Below are positions 46,928 to 58,832 of a DNA stretch of 64,000 bases, piece after piece. Under the pieces are notes generated by a model. The model saw only the letters and a list, made by a program, of their open reading frames with translations, did not search any database and was not told the DNA's origin. Positions within the stretch are counted from its first letter, which is position 1. Each line of letters begins with the position of its first letter. This stretch comes from Carboxylicivirga fragile (lineage in GTDB: Bacteria; Bacteroidota; Bacteroidia; Bacteroidales; Marinilabiliaceae): contig JAFMVD010000016.1 in the NCBI GenBank assembly GCA_025499625.1, positions 1-64,000 on the forward strand, written 5' to 3'. The translations under genes were made by a program, and so were the position numbers.

Positions 46928-48355
46928 ATGAAGAACGTTTTAAAGACCATACTAATAGCAATAAGCATCACATGCTTATGGTCTTGCGAACGCGAATTCA
47001 CATATAGAGGCGGCGAAGAAGGATTGTATTTCTCGATGGACACAGTAATGTTCGATACAATTTTTACTTCCATTGGATCCACTACTCAAAACTTTAAAGT
47101 CTATAATCCATACGATGAAGATTTATTAATTAAATCTATTGAACTGGCAGGTGGAGAAAGTACAGGGTTTCGAATTAATGTCAATGGCTATTCGGAGAAC
47201 GCCTTAACTGACGTACAGATAGGGGCTAGAGATAGTTTATTCATTTTTGTTGAAATTACCATTGATCCAATGGGAAGTAACAAGCCATTTGTTGTAAATG
47301 ACTCTATCATTTTTCAAACAAGTAAACACTTACAGTCGGTTAAACTAGTTGCGTACGGGCAAGACGTAGTGCTGATGCGACAAGAATGGCTAAAAACTCA
47401 AACCTTAACAAAAGATAAACCTTATCTAATCTATGACTATGTTGTTGTAGATTCGGCTGAGACCGTATCGATTGATCCTGGCGCAAGGCTTTACTTTTAT
47501 AAGGATGCTAGTTTACTTGTACTAGGTACGTTAGAGGTTAATGGCACAAAGGAGGAACCCGTTCTCTTTACCGGTCATCGCCAGGAAGAATGGTACGAGG
47601 ATAAACCAGGACAATGGGGCTACATTCATCTTTTACCAGAATCAGGAAAAAGCACCTTTAATAATGCCATTATTAAAAATGGTATGATGGGAATACTTGC
47701 CGACTCTGTTGGTCTGGATGATAATCCTATTGAAATACACAATACACGCATTGAACACATAAGCTCCTTTGGTTTATTAGCACAAAGCGCATCGCTAAAT
47801 GTAAGCAATTGTATATTTGGCGACAGTGGCAATAATTCATTGGCTCTAACAGTAGGCGGTTCATACGAATTTAACCATTGTACGTTTGCCAATTACTTTG
47901 ATTGGACTTTCAGAACAAACCCAAGTATTTTTCTGAATAATTACTTTTTAGACGAAAATGACAACCAACAGATAGTACCACTCAAGAAAGCGAACTTCTA
48001 CAATTGTATTATCTATGGTAAAAATCGTAATGAATTAGGTTTTGATCTTAAATTTGAAGATAGTGAAATTCCTGAAGCCGATGCGAAGTATTTGTTTGAT
48101 CATTGCCTAATAAGATTAGTCGAAGACTTTGACACATCTGATGAAACCAAGTACAAAAACATAATCACCGATAAGGATCCTAGTTTCATTGATTACAATG
48201 AATACAACTACCAACTAGATACGCTTTCCGCAGCCAAAGACATAGGTAAAATCTCGGTAGGAGAAAGCTTTCCTTTCGACATTCTAAACATTAGTCGCCT
48301 CGAAGATGATGGCCCTGATTTGGGAGCCTATGAGCGCGTTGAAAAATCAAAATGA
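46928..48355 (+). CDS. Hypothetical lipoprotein with beta-helix-like repeats
   Basis: 475 residues from the ATG at 46928, chosen because a lipoprotein signal peptide (MKNVLKTILIAISITCLWSC) begins there; a longer frame starts at TTG 46880. The N-terminal third resembles an Ig-like domain with FDTIFTSIGSTTQNFKVYN and ends at about 150. The middle and C-terminal parts have parallel beta-helix-like turns (PILFTGHR region, FNNAIIKNGMMGI, IHNTRIEHISSFGLL, LNVSNCIF). It is expressed in the outer membrane or surface by signal type. It overlaps the next gene by 4 bp, so the two are co-translated. Confidence 0.75.
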   Translation: MKNVLKTILIAISITCLWSCEREFTYRGGEEGLYFSMDTVMFDTIFTSIGSTTQNFKVYNPYDEDLLIKSIELAGGESTGFRINVNGYSENALTDVQIGARDSLFIFVEITIDPMGSNKPFVVNDSIIFQTSKHLQSVKLVAYGQDVVLMRQEWLKTQTLTKDKPYLIYDYVVVDSAETVSIDPGARLYFYKDASLLVLGTLEVNGTKEEPVLFTGHRQEEWYEDKPGQWGYIHLLPESGKSTFNNAIIKNGMMGILADSVGLDDNPIEIHNTRIEHISSFGLLAQSASLNVSNCIFGDSGNNSLALTVGGSYEFNHCTFANYFDWTFRTNPSIFLNNYFLDENDNQQIVPLKKANFYNCIIYGKNRNELGFDLKFEDSEIPEADAKYLFDHCLIRLVEDFDTSDETKYKNIITDKDPSFIDYNEYNYQLDTLSAAKDIGKISVGESFPFDILNISRLEDDGPDLGAYERVEKSK

Positions 48356-49362
48356 TAATAAATAGAACTCGTTTTCTCTTTAATTTATTATTAATCCCCT
48401 TCTTACTAAGCTCACAAAACAAGCACGAAAAGGATTATTCCATTCTGTTCTATAATGTCGAAAACCTTTTCGATTGCGACAACGATAGTTTAACCAACGA
48501 TGACGAATTTACCCCAACTGACTATAAACATTGGACACCTTATCGCTTCTATCAAAAAGTGAATGGTATAAGCAAAGTCATTCTAAGCGCAAATGCTTGG
48601 AATCCTCCTCAGATAATTGGCTTATGCGAAATAGAAAATACTTATGCACTCAAACAGCTCATCTACCACAGTGGCTTGAATAACCAATCCTATCGATACA
48701 TACATTTTGATTCACCCGACAAAAGAGGCATTGACGTAGCTTTATTATACAGAAGTAAATATTTTGCACCAATAGAATCTTATCCGATCAATTGCTCTAA
48801 CACAGAGTCTTCATATTATACACGTGACATTCTTTATTGCAAAGGGGTAATGTTGCAATCAGACACCTTGCATATTTTTGTCAACCATTGGCCTTCAAAA
48901 AGAGGCGGAGAATTAGCCTCGGAGAAGAAAAGAATAGTGGTTGCTGAGCGCATAGCAGAAAAGGTAGATTCCATCTATCACACAGACATAAAAGCTAAAA
49001 TTATCGTAATGGGAGATTTCAACGCCACTATGAATGCTGAATCGCTTCACTCATTAATTACTCATCAAAACCTATGCTCTATTTTACAGGTAAAATCAAT
49101 TTCGAATAAGCCAATTGCCGGATCGCATAAATACCAAGGAGAATGGTCGCTAATTGACCACATTCTTATTTCTGAAGGATTAGCGAATAGTCAATCTTTA
49201 AAATTTGAACACGAAATAATTCAATTCAACTATTTACTTGAAGAAGATAAGTCGTATAGTGGATTTAAACCGCGTAGAACTTATGCAGGGCCGCGTTACA
49301 TCGGAGGAGTAAGCGATCATTTACCAGTTATTCTGAAAGTAAAAAAAAGGAAGGGGAACTAA
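48352..49362 (+). CDS. Endonuclease/exonuclease/phosphatase family protein
   Basis: 336 residues. Signal peptide (about 1-20). Catalytic motifs of the fold: FYNVENLFDCDND, LCEIENTYAL, the Asp-Asn in IVMGDFNATMNAES and the final SDHLPVI. Cleaves phosphodiester bonds; extracytoplasmic by its signal. Overlaps the upstream lipoprotein gene by ATGA, so the two are functionally linked. The substrate is unknown. Confidence 0.88.
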   Translation: MIINRTRFLFNLLLIPFLLSSQNKHEKDYSILFYNVENLFDCDNDSLTNDDEFTPTDYKHWTPYRFYQKVNGISKVILSANAWNPPQIIGLCEIENTYALKQLIYHSGLNNQSYRYIHFDSPDKRGIDVALLYRSKYFAPIESYPINCSNTESSYYTRDILYCKGVMLQSDTLHIFVNHWPSKRGGELASEKKRIVVAERIAEKVDSIYHTDIKAKIIVMGDFNATMNAESLHSLITHQNLCSILQVKSISNKPIAGSHKYQGEWSLIDHILISEGLANSQSLKFEHEIIQFNYLLEEDKSYSGFKPRRTYAGPRYIGGVSDHLPVILKVKKRKGN

Positions 49363-49505
49363 TGCCCCCCTATAACCCTTAAAAAACTAACCCTAAAAAC
49401 AAGTTGGTAAACCGACCTGTTTAATCCTAAATATTTTGTTTTACTTACTTCAATTTGATGCGTCAAATATAAACAATTGTTTTTAGATGCATCAAATTTC
49501 GCTTA

Positions 49506-50009
49506 TTAAATTAATTGCTGACGGTACCATTCAAATAAACAAACGGTTGCTGCATGCGAAACATTCATCGATTTGATAGCACCTGGCATTGGCACATAAT
49601 AACTTGAAACACATTCAGCAAGCATCTCATCCGAAACACCATACTTCTCATTGCCAAGAACCAAAGCTAACTTACTAGGTATACAACAATTATAAATACT
49701 TTGAGCCCCTTCAACTGTTTCTAAAGCACATATCTGATAGTCATTAGGCAATTGCTCCTTGAATGAATTACTGTCAGTAAAAATAACCTCAACATGATTT
49801 AAAGCCGCTCCAGCTGTTTTTTTCACCTTAGTATCACGCAAATGTTCACCATTTAATACGATTACTTTTTTTGCACCAACATTGGCCGCTAAGCGAATAA
49901 TACTACCTACGTTTTCTGGTGTCGAAAACGAATCGGCAATCAAAATAGGGCCTACATCAATAGTTTTATCTTTTTGCTTCTCAAAAAAGTATTTAGAATG
50001 GGTTTCCAT
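49506..50009 (-). CDS. SpoU/TrmH-type RNA 2'-O-methyltransferase
   Basis: 167 residues with the SPOUT knot: PILIADSFSTPENVGSIIRLAAN near the start, ALVLGNEKYGVSDE and the C-terminal VPMPGAIKSMNVSHAATV. It lacks the N-terminal substrate-binding extension of larger homologues, so it is a minimal form. Probably methylates a tRNA or rRNA ribose; the exact site is not readable. It follows the CCA-adding gene by 4 bp. Confidence 0.9.
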   Translation of the reverse strand: METHSKYFFEKQKDKTIDVGPILIADSFSTPENVGSIIRLAANVGAKKVIVLNGEHLRDTKVKKTAGAALNHVEVIFTDSNSFKEQLPNDYQICALETVEGAQSIYNCCIPSKLALVLGNEKYGVSDEMLAECVSSYYVPMPGAIKSMNVSHAATVCLFEWYRQQLI

Positions 50010-50013
50010 AAAT

Positions 50014-51444
50014 TTACTTTACAGGTTTTAATCCCATTTCAATTCCTGTTTTGAGCATTAGCTGATATGCCTCATCGTGATCATTGGCTATATCGCCCTC
50101 TAGAATAGCTTCTTTAATCACAGACTTTAAATCACCAATTTCCTTGCATGGCGAAAGACCAAAAGTCTCCATTATTTCCTCTCCACTCACGGGTGGTTGA
50201 AAATTACGAACATGATCCTTCTCTTCAATTTCCTTTAGCTTACGGCGAACCTGTTTAAAGTTACGCATGTATCGCTTCACCTTTTCAGGATTCTTAGATG
50301 TTATATCTGCCTCGCAAAGAGTCATTAATTTATCAATATCATCACCTGCTTCGAACAGTAAACGACGAACAGCCGAATCTGTCACAACATCTTCACTCAA
50401 CACAATTGGACGCATATGAAGTCCCACCATCTTCTGAACAAATTTCATCTTCTCATTCAAAGGTAATTTGATGCGCTTAAATATTTTAGGCACCATCTTC
50501 ACTCCTATGAAATTATGATTATGAAATGTCCATCCGGTATTTTTATCGTAACGCTTTGTAACTGGTTTTGCAATGTCGTGCAGAATAGCCGACCAGCGTA
50601 ACCACAAATCATCGGTATTGGGTACAATTCGATCCAACACTTCTAAGGTGTGATAAAAATTATCCTTATGAGCACGACCTTTGACCTTATCAACACCTTT
50701 TAAAGCTTGCATCTCTGGAAAGATAATTCCTAACAAACCCGTTTCTTCCAGAAGCTTAAAGCCAATAGATGGTTGATCAGCCATCACAATTTTATTTAAC
50801 TCATCCGAAATTCGCTCGGCGGAAATAATATCAATTCTATCCTTACTCTTTTTAATACCCTCAAAAGTTGCTTCATCAATTTGAAACTCCAATTGCGTTG
50901 CAAAGCGAATGGCACGCATCATCCTTAGCGGGTCATCCGAAAAAGTAATTAAAGGATCCTGAGGTGTACGAATTACTCCATCTTGCATATCCTTAATCCC
51001 ATCAAAGGGGTCAAGCAAATCACCGTAGGTAGTTCTATTTAAAGATAAGGCCAAAGCATTAATTGAGAAATCGCGTCTATTCTGATCATCTTCAAGCGTT
51101 CCATCCTCTACTATTGGCTTTCGCGAGTGGCGTTGATACGACTCTTTACGCGCTCCAACAAACTCAACCTCTAAATCGCGATACTTTAACATGGCAGTAC
51201 CAAAATTCTTAAAAACTGATAAACGTAATCCACCTAGTTTTTTAGCAACACGCTCTGCCAATTCAATACCACTGCCAATTACAACCACATCAATATCCTT
51301 CGATGGGCGGTTTAAAAAAATATCCCGAACGAAACCTCCTATCACAAATGATTGCAAGCTCATATCATCACTCACATCTCGAATAGCATGAAAAACAGGA
51401 TGTTTCAAATACTTTTCAATATCTTCACTGCCATTTATTGTCAT
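50014..51444 (-). CDS. CCA tRNA nucleotidyltransferase with HD domain
   Basis: 477 residues from the ATG at 51444; the reading frame is open to 51528, but the family begins near [12 protein letters not shown], so the later start is preferred. Class II nucleotidyltransferase head with [22 protein letters not shown] (catalytic Asp pair), then a tRNA-binding region and an HD domain ([13 protein letters not shown] near 270). Adds or repairs the CCA end, fitting the tRNA gene here, which encodes no CCA. Probably co-transcribed with the methyltransferase. Confidence 0.9.
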   Translation of the reverse strand: MTINGSEDIEKYLKHPVFHAIRDVSDDMSLQSFVIGGFVRDIFLNRPSKDIDVVVIGSGIELAERVAKKLGGLRLSVFKNFGTAMLKYRDLEVEFVGARKESYQRHSRKPIVEDGTLEDDQNRRDFSINALALSLNRTTYGDLLDPFDGIKDMQDGVIRTPQDPLITFSDDPLRMMRAIRFATQLEFQIDEATFEGIKKSKDRIDIISAERISDELNKIVMADQPSIGFKLLEETGLLGIIFPEMQALKGVDKVKGRAHKDNFYHTLEVLDRIVPNTDDLWLRWSAILHDIAKPVTKRYDKNTGWTFHNHNFIGVKMVPKIFKRIKLPLNEKMKFVQKMVGLHMRPIVLSEDVVTDSAVRRLLFEAGDDIDKLMTLCEADITSKNPEKVKRYMRNFKQVRRKLKEIEEKDHVRNFQPPVSGEEIMETFGLSPCKEIGDLKSVIKEAILEGDIANDHDEAYQLMLKTGIEMGLKPVK

Positions 51445-51567
51445 AATGCTGACAAAATTACAATTTTTTATGGCAATTTGGCCTTCAAATACCGATTTGA
51501 GTTTTGGCACAAATATTGATATTGACATATCGACATTATTAGATAATTAAATTTAAAACATTATATC

Positions 51568-51927
51568 ATGTTAGAAAAATTAAATAACGATACATTTAAA
51601 GCTAAAGTTTTTAACTACACAGATAGTAAAGAGTGGAAATTTGAAGGTGACAAACCTTGTATAATCGATTTTTATGCGGACTGGTGTGGACCGTGTAAAG
51701 CTGTGGCTCCAGTGCTTGAAGAACTAGCAACTGAGTACGATGGTAAAATTGACATTTATAAAGTTGATACGGAAGTAGAGCGTGAATTAGCCGGAGCATT
51801 TGGTATCCAGAGTATTCCTTCGATACTATTTATTCCCAAAGATGGTCAACCACAAATGGCACAAGGCGCCTTACCAAAAGATACTTTTGAGAAAGCGTTT
51901 AAAGACGTATTAAAGGTTGAGAAATAA
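51568..51927 (+). CDS. Thioredoxin, cytosolic
   Basis: 119 residues. Thioredoxin fold with active site FYADWCGPCKAVAPVLEEL near residues 33-45 and the cis-Pro in IQSIPSILFIP. No signal peptide. It has a paralogue directly downstream with closely similar sequence throughout, so the pair arose by tandem duplication. The gap to the second gene is short, so the two are one unit. Confidence 0.94.
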   Translation: MLEKLNNDTFKAKVFNYTDSKEWKFEGDKPCIIDFYADWCGPCKAVAPVLEELATEYDGKIDIYKVDTEVERELAGAFGIQSIPSILFIPKDGQPQMAQGALPKDTFEKAFKDVLKVEK

Positions 51928-51958
51928 GCTATAATAAAGTCTAATCAAATTGTATATC

Positions 51959-52438
51959 ATGAAGAAATTAAAATTCCCCTTAATAATTGGACTTGCTCTT
52001 ATATCAGGCATTGCTTTGAGTTTTGCTAACACCAACAAAACAGACAATGCGATTGATTCAGACGAGAGCCAGGGCAGTGAAGTAATCTATCTGGATAAAA
52101 CGACTTTTAAAGAAAAAGTATTTGATTACGAAGCAAGTCAAACATGGGATTATAAAGGTGAGGTACCAGCCATTCTTGATTTTTATGCTGATTGGTGTGG
52201 CCCATGCAAACAATTGTCTCCGGTTCTAAAACAGTTACAAAAAGAATACGGCGATAAAATTCAGATTTATAAAATCAACACTGATAAGGAAAAAGAACTA
52301 GCTGGCACATTTGGCATTCGCAGTTTGCCAACCATTGTATTTGTTCCACTGGATGGCGAACCACAAGCAGCCATGGGATTTCGACCAAAAAACGATATGG
52401 AAACAATGATCAAAGAAATTCTTAAAGTAGAAAAGTAA
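51959..52438 (+). CDS. Thioredoxin-fold protein, membrane-anchored or periplasmic
   Basis: 159 residues from the ATG at 51959 (an earlier TTG at 51950 is less likely). Hydrophobic segment at about 7-23 (FPLIIGLALISGIALSFA), a short acidic linker, then a thioredoxin domain with FYADWCGPCKQLSPVLKQL. It is a duplicate of the upstream cytosolic thioredoxin with a signal added. Likely exchanges disulphides in the periplasm. Terminator follows at 52462-52493. Confidence 0.9.
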   Translation: MKKLKFPLIIGLALISGIALSFANTNKTDNAIDSDESQGSEVIYLDKTTFKEKVFDYEASQTWDYKGEVPAILDFYADWCGPCKQLSPVLKQLQKEYGDKIQIYKINTDKEKELAGTFGIRSLPTIVFVPLDGEPQAAMGFRPKNDMETMIKEILKVEK

Positions 52439-52461
52439 AACCTTACATATAATTACGATTT

Positions 52462-52493
52462 AAAAGCCGAAGAAAAATTTCTTCGGCTTTTTT
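52462..52493 (+). terminator. Intrinsic terminator after the thioredoxin pair
   Basis: AAAAGCCGAAGAAA paired with TTTCTTCGGCTTTT around AA; very strong, T-run follows. Confidence 0.94.
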
Positions 52494-52533
52494 GTTGCCC
52501 GCATCTAAATTCAATTACCTTTGAAGCCGAATT

Positions 52534-52610
52534 ACAGGGGTGCCTTAAATAACAGGCTGAGATTACACCCATTGAACCTGATGCAGGTAATGCTGTCGCA
52601 GGGAAATGAA
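52534..52610 (+). promoter_or_regulatory. TPP riboswitch (THI element) upstream of thiS
   Basis: Conserved segments in order: ACAGGGGTGCC, GGCTGAGA, ACCC, GAACCTGATGCAGGTAATGC and CGCAGGGAAATGA. It binds thiamine pyrophosphate and should shut off the thi operon starting 42 bases later. Whether it acts on transcription or translation is not decided by what I can see. Confidence 0.95.
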
Positions 52611-52651
52611 TTCTTCTCCAATAAGGCTCCTCTATTTAATTTTCAGATCGA

Positions 52652-52855
52652 ATGAAGATAAGTGTAAATGGACAGGAGCAAAACATGCCCCCTTCAAGTA
52701 CAATTTTTGACGTACTAAATCAGATTAAACAAGCAGACACTGGTGGCATTGCCATTGCTATTAATGATATGGTTGTTCCAAAAAGCAAATGGAATAGTGC
52801 TCAAATATCTGATGGAGATAAAGTTTTAATAATTAAAGCCAGCCAAGGAGGTTAA
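52652..52855 (+). CDS. thiS: Sulfur carrier protein ThiS
   Basis: 67 residues. Ubiquitin-like beta-grasp protein ending in the required GG (KASQGG), which carries the thiocarboxylate that donates sulfur to the thiazole ring. First gene of the thi operon, 42 bases after the riboswitch. Activation needs a ThiF-type adenylyltransferase, which is not in this window. Confidence 0.95.
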   Translation: MKISVNGQEQNMPPSSTIFDVLNQIKQADTGGIAIAINDMVVPKSKWNSAQISDGDKVLIIKASQGG

Positions 52856-54688
<1,833 letters not shown>

Positions 54689-54728
54689 TCTTTTACACTA
54701 TTTTTGTGGCAGATTAAAACTAAACTTT

Positions 54729-55334
54729 ATGAAGCCAGTAGTAATTTGTTATCCAAAGAACCTCAAAAACGAAGTTGAAGCTATTACAGCATTGTTTGAA
54801 AATGGACTAGAGGTTCTTCATGTTCGAAAGCCAGCCTTTTCGGAAGAGGAAATGCAACAGTGGATTGATTCAATTGACGCCAAATACCATAAACAAATGA
54901 CCATTCATAGCCATTTGTCATTGGTTGGTAAAATGAAACTTAGGGGTGTACATTTCACATCATACAATCGTCATTTAATTGATGATTACAGTGCAAGTAC
55001 AAGTCCTAAAAGCATTTCGGTTCATTCGATGAGTGAATTGATCAATTTGAGCGATGCCTTTAATTATGCGCTTTTGAGTCCGGTATTTGAGAGTATCACT
55101 AAAGAGGGATACGGTCCGGCAATTAGCCAAGATGTACTTAAAGAGTATCTATCTGCTAAACATGAAGTACCTGTATTGGCATTGGGAGGTATTGAATCGA
55201 ACAATGTTGATGTAGCCAAAAAATTAGGTTTTGATGGTGTTGTGTTGCACGGACACCTTTGGGCTGAATTTGAAAAAGATGGTGATGTGAATGCTTTAAT
55301 TGAGCGTTTCAAGGAAGTCACCACAAAATGGTAA
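54729..55334 (+). CDS. ThiE/TenI-like protein, divergent
   Basis: 201 residues of the thiamine-phosphate synthase TIM-barrel family. The VRKPAF and GYGPAIS motifs remain, but the Asn-Asp of the usual IINDN is replaced by MTIHSHLS and the Gly-rich GVHLG reads GVHFTS, so pyrophosphate binding is doubtful. A canonical ThiE follows two genes later. TenI (thiazole tautomerase) is the likeliest role, with a redundant ThiE the alternative. Confidence 0.8.
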   Translation: MKPVVICYPKNLKNEVEAITALFENGLEVLHVRKPAFSEEEMQQWIDSIDAKYHKQMTIHSHLSLVGKMKLRGVHFTSYNRHLIDDYSASTSPKSISVHSMSELINLSDAFNYALLSPVFESITKEGYGPAISQDVLKEYLSAKHEVPVLALGGIESNNVDVAKKLGFDGVVLHGHLWAEFEKDGDVNALIERFKEVTTKW

Positions 55335-55407
55335 TTAGCAACCTTTAATTTTAAGAATCACTGATTCTTAATGAATACATAGAGGTCGCTTAAACATTAT
55401 TAAAAGA

Positions 55408-56172
55408 ATGAAACGACCTTATGTACTTAGTATTGCCGGCTTTGATCCCAGCAGCGGAGCAGGCATTTCGAGTGACATTAAAACCCTGGAACAGAACAAG
55501 GTTTATGGCCTGGGCGTCGTTACTAGTGTTACTTACCAGAACGAAAGTGAATTTATTGGCTTAGATTGGCTTTCGATCGAAAAAATAAAACAACAATTAC
55601 AGGCATTGGCTGTAAAATATACGCCGGCTTGCATAAAAATTGGCTTGATTCAATCCGAAGATTGCCTCTCAGAATTATTAGACTGGCTAAAAGAAACATG
55701 GCCTGAAGCTTTTATCATATGGGATCCCATACTAAAAGCTTCAGCCGGCTTTTCTTTTCATGCTAACTTAGCTCCTTCTATTAAAAGTTTGATAAGCGGC
55801 AGAGTCGACCTCATCACACCGAACATTCCGGAATACACACAATTATTCGGCAAGGAAAATCCACAACTAATTGTTGATGAATTAGAGTGCCATCTTTTAT
55901 TAAAAGGAGGTCATACTCAAGAATCCAGGGTTTGTGATGAATTGTATTCACCTAACAAAACAAGCTATAAAATAACATCAGACAAGGTGAAGGGCGATTG
56001 GCAAAAGCATGGAACTGGCTGTGTTTTATCATCAGCCATAAGTGCTGAACTTGCCAAGGGAGAAGATTTACAGAAAGCTTGTTACAATTCTCATTTCTAC
56101 GTTAAATCATTCATTGCCAGCAACCACAACTTATTAGGCCATCACTCTTACAATCTATATGACCATGAATAA
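55408..56172 (+). CDS. thiD: Hydroxymethylpyrimidine/phosphomethylpyrimidine kinase
   Basis: 254 residues. Phosphorylates HMP and HMP-phosphate. PfkB-like fold with the N-terminal GFDPSSGAGISSDIKTLEQ and late GDWQKHGTGCVLSSAIS (catalytic Asp/Gly-rich). Overlaps thiE by 14 bp at its end. The 73-bp gap from the previous gene is the largest in the operon. Confidence 0.94.
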   Translation: MKRPYVLSIAGFDPSSGAGISSDIKTLEQNKVYGLGVVTSVTYQNESEFIGLDWLSIEKIKQQLQALAVKYTPACIKIGLIQSEDCLSELLDWLKETWPEAFIIWDPILKASAGFSFHANLAPSIKSLISGRVDLITPNIPEYTQLFGKENPQLIVDELECHLLLKGGHTQESRVCDELYSPNKTSYKITSDKVKGDWQKHGTGCVLSSAISAELAKGEDLQKACYNSHFYVKSFIASNHNLLGHHSYNLYDHE

Positions 56173-56827
56173 AAGTATAGCCAAATTACACTTTATCACA
56201 TCGCCATCTGATCAGCACAGCACCATGGATCAGATTAAGCAAGTAGTACTTGGCGGATGTAACTGGGTGCAACTTCGCATGAAGGAAGCAGATAGCAAAG
56301 AATTTGAACAAACAGCGCTTCAAGCTTTGAGTTTCTGTATGGATAATGATGCCAAGTTAATCATAAATGACAATGTACAACTTGCTGCTAAAATTGGAGC
56401 TGATGGTGTTCATTTAGGAAAGAATGACATGTCACCCTCTGAAGCAAGGCGTATCTTAGGTGACCATATGATAATAGGTGGAACGGCAAATACCTTTGAA
56501 GACATAAAACAGCTGGTTGCTCAAGGCGTTGACTACATAGGCCTTGGCCCCTTTCGTTTTACCGAAACAAAAAAGAAATTAAGCCCTGTACTTGGCCTTG
56601 AAGGCTACCAAAACATTATAAGCCAATGCCGCGAGAATAAGATTAACATACCTGTTATTGCCATTGGTGGACTAGTACCGGAAGACCTTAAAGGTTTATT
56701 TGATGCTGGTGTGCATGGCATTGCCATTTCATCGTACCTCACAAAAAAAGAACAACCAGGAGCACAAACCATAGAGCTACTAACAAGCACTGGTAAATAC
56801 AGCTCGGCCAACTGGATAAAAAAATAA
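56159..56827 (+). CDS. thiE: Thiamine-phosphate synthase
   Basis: 222 residues. Joins HMP-pyrophosphate with thiazole phosphate. Full set of family motifs: WVQLRMKE, AKLIINDNVQLAAKIGADGVHLGK (first motif split by family spacing), GLGPFRFTETKKK and IAIGGLVPEDL. The start ATG used here overlaps thiD; an ATG at 56165 is also possible. Canonical copy of the two ThiE-type genes. Confidence 0.93.
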   Translation: MTMNKSIAKLHFITSPSDQHSTMDQIKQVVLGGCNWVQLRMKEADSKEFEQTALQALSFCMDNDAKLIINDNVQLAAKIGADGVHLGKNDMSPSEARRILGDHMIIGGTANTFEDIKQLVAQGVDYIGLGPFRFTETKKKLSPVLGLEGYQNIISQCRENKINIPVIAIGGLVPEDLKGLFDAGVHGIAISSYLTKKEQPGAQTIELLTSTGKYSSANWIKK

Positions 56828-56857
56828 CATTAACCGCAATATTAATAATCCCAAATC

Positions 56858-57625
56858 ATGTCTGAACTTAAAGTAGGTGAATACATATTCAACTCAAGGT
56901 TATTTACCGGCACTGGTAAATTTGCATCGAATGCCTTAATGGAAGAAGCCATTAACCAAAGCGAATCAGAATTGGTTACCGTGGCACTTCGCAGAGTTGA
57001 AGTTAACAATGCTGCCGACGATATTTTGCAACATTTAAAACATCCACGCATAAAGTTACTGCCAAATACCTCAGGTGTAAGAACGGCCAAAGAAGCTATT
57101 TTCGCTGCACAGTTAGCACGCGAAGCTTTGGGCACAAATTTACTTAAGCTGGAAATACATCCCGATCCTAAATATTTATTACCCGATCCCATCGAAACAC
57201 TTCAGGCCGCAGAAGAGCTTGTAAAATTAGGGTTTGTAGTGCTACCGTATGTTCAGGCCGATCCTGTACTTTGCAAACGCCTTGAAGAAGTTGGAACAGC
57301 GGCTGTAATGCCTTTGGGTGCACCCATTGGTTCAAACCAAGGTCTGCAAACCAAAGAGATGCTTCGAATAATAATCGAACAAAGTAAGGTACCTGTTGTG
57401 GTAGATGCTGGCATTGGAGCGCCATCGCATGCGGCTGATGCCATGGAGATGGGAGCTGATGCAGTGCTGGTTAATACGGCAATCGCTGTTTCTCCTAATC
57501 CGGTTCAAATGGCACAGGCCTTTAAAATGGCGGTAGAAGCAGGGCGCATGGCCTATGAAGCCAAATTGGCCGAAAAAAGCAGGGGTGCTGAAGCATCTAG
57601 TCCCTTAACGGCCTTTTTAAATTAA
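56858..57625 (+). CDS. thiG: Thiazole synthase ThiG
   Basis: 255 residues. Builds the thiazole phosphate from deoxyxylulose-5-phosphate, dehydroglycine and ThiS thiocarboxylate. Catalytic Lys region [16 protein letters not shown], start [12 protein letters not shown] and phosphate-binding [21 protein letters not shown] (shown in two halves in the family). Standard length. Lies between thiE and thiH, its partner. Confidence 0.97.
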   Translation: MSELKVGEYIFNSRLFTGTGKFASNALMEEAINQSESELVTVALRRVEVNNAADDILQHLKHPRIKLLPNTSGVRTAKEAIFAAQLAREALGTNLLKLEIHPDPKYLLPDPIETLQAAEELVKLGFVVLPYVQADPVLCKRLEEVGTAAVMPLGAPIGSNQGLQTKEMLRIIIEQSKVPVVVDAGIGAPSHAADAMEMGADAVLVNTAIAVSPNPVQMAQAFKMAVEAGRMAYEAKLAEKSRGAEASSPLTAFLN

Positions 57626-57663
57626 ACCAAGCACAAATTACCTTACAAGCTAGCAAACCAGTC

Positions 57664-58785
57664 ATGACTAATAATACCTTTGATCAAGTACATGCCTCTC
57701 ACAATTGGGAAGAGATCAGGCAATCCATATACAGCAAAACTGAGAGTGATGTTGAGCAGGCTCTTAATTCGCATAATGCGACACTCGAAGATTTCAAGGC
57801 GCTCATTTCTCCTGCTGCTGAACCCTATCTGGAACAAATGGCAGCAAAAAGTAGAGCCATCACCCAGCAACGCTTTGGAAAAACCATTCAAATGTATATT
57901 CCGCTGTACTTGTCGAATGCCTGTGCCAATGCTTGTGTTTACTGTGGTTTTAGTCACGATAACGACATCAAACGAATTACCTTAAACAAAGAGCAAGTAT
58001 TGGAAGAAATAAAGGTGATTAAAGACATGGGTTTTGAGCATCTTTTGTTAGTTACAGGCGAACATCCTGCCGATTGTGGCTTTGAATACCTTAAAGAAAT
58101 AATGGAAGTGATCAGACCACACTTTTCGTTGATTTCAATTGAGGTGCAACCTATGCTTCAGGAACATTACGAACAATTAATCGAACTGGGCTTACACACA
58201 GTTTACGTTTATCAGGAAACTTACAACAGAGAAAAATACAAGAGCTATCACCCTAAGGGGAAAAAATCCGACTTTTCGTATCGACTTGAAACCAGCGAAC
58301 GGCTTGGCAAAGCGGGCATTCATAAAATTGGCATTGGTTGCCTACTTGGCTTGGAGGATTGGCGCACGGATTCGTTCTTTACAGCACTTCACCTCGATTA
58401 TCTGGAGAAAACCTATTGGCGAACCAAGTACAGCATCTCCTTCCCTCGCCTTCGACCACATACTGGTGCCTTTCAGCCCAATCATGAAGTGAATGATCGC
58501 CAATTAGCACAACTAATTATGGCTTACCGCATCTTTAATCCCGATGTGGATTTATCGCTTTCTACGCGTGAGAGTAAGGTGTTCCGCGATAATATGTTGC
58601 AATTGGGCGTAACTGCCATGAGTGCCGGATCGAAAACCGAACCTGGCGGCTATGCTGTTTATAACAAAGCGCTTGAACAATTTTCTGTTGCCGATGATCG
58701 TAGCCCTGACGAAATTAGTCGTATGATTCAATCGAAAGGATACGAGACCGTTTGGAAAGACTGGGACAGTGGGATGATGGGGTAA
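57664..58785 (+). CDS. thiH: 2-iminoacetate synthase ThiH
   Basis: 373 residues. Radical SAM enzyme that makes dehydroglycine from tyrosine, the anaerobic route, instead of glycine oxidase ThiO. The cluster motif is in SNACANACVYCGF (C-x3-C-x2-C). C-terminal tyrosine-binding domain to the end. Last gene of the operon; no thiF or thiO follows. The use of ThiH suits a low-oxygen lifestyle. Confidence 0.96.
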   Translation: MTNNTFDQVHASHNWEEIRQSIYSKTESDVEQALNSHNATLEDFKALISPAAEPYLEQMAAKSRAITQQRFGKTIQMYIPLYLSNACANACVYCGFSHDNDIKRITLNKEQVLEEIKVIKDMGFEHLLLVTGEHPADCGFEYLKEIMEVIRPHFSLISIEVQPMLQEHYEQLIELGLHTVYVYQETYNREKYKSYHPKGKKSDFSYRLETSERLGKAGIHKIGIGCLLGLEDWRTDSFFTALHLDYLEKTYWRTKYSISFPRLRPHTGAFQPNHEVNDRQLAQLIMAYRIFNPDVDLSLSTRESKVFRDNMLQLGVTAMSAGSKTEPGGYAVYNKALEQFSVADDRSPDEISRMIQSKGYETVWKDWDSGMMG

Positions 58786-58832
58786 TGATTAATTATAAAT
58801 GGTTAATTGTTAATGGATAATTACACTCTCTC

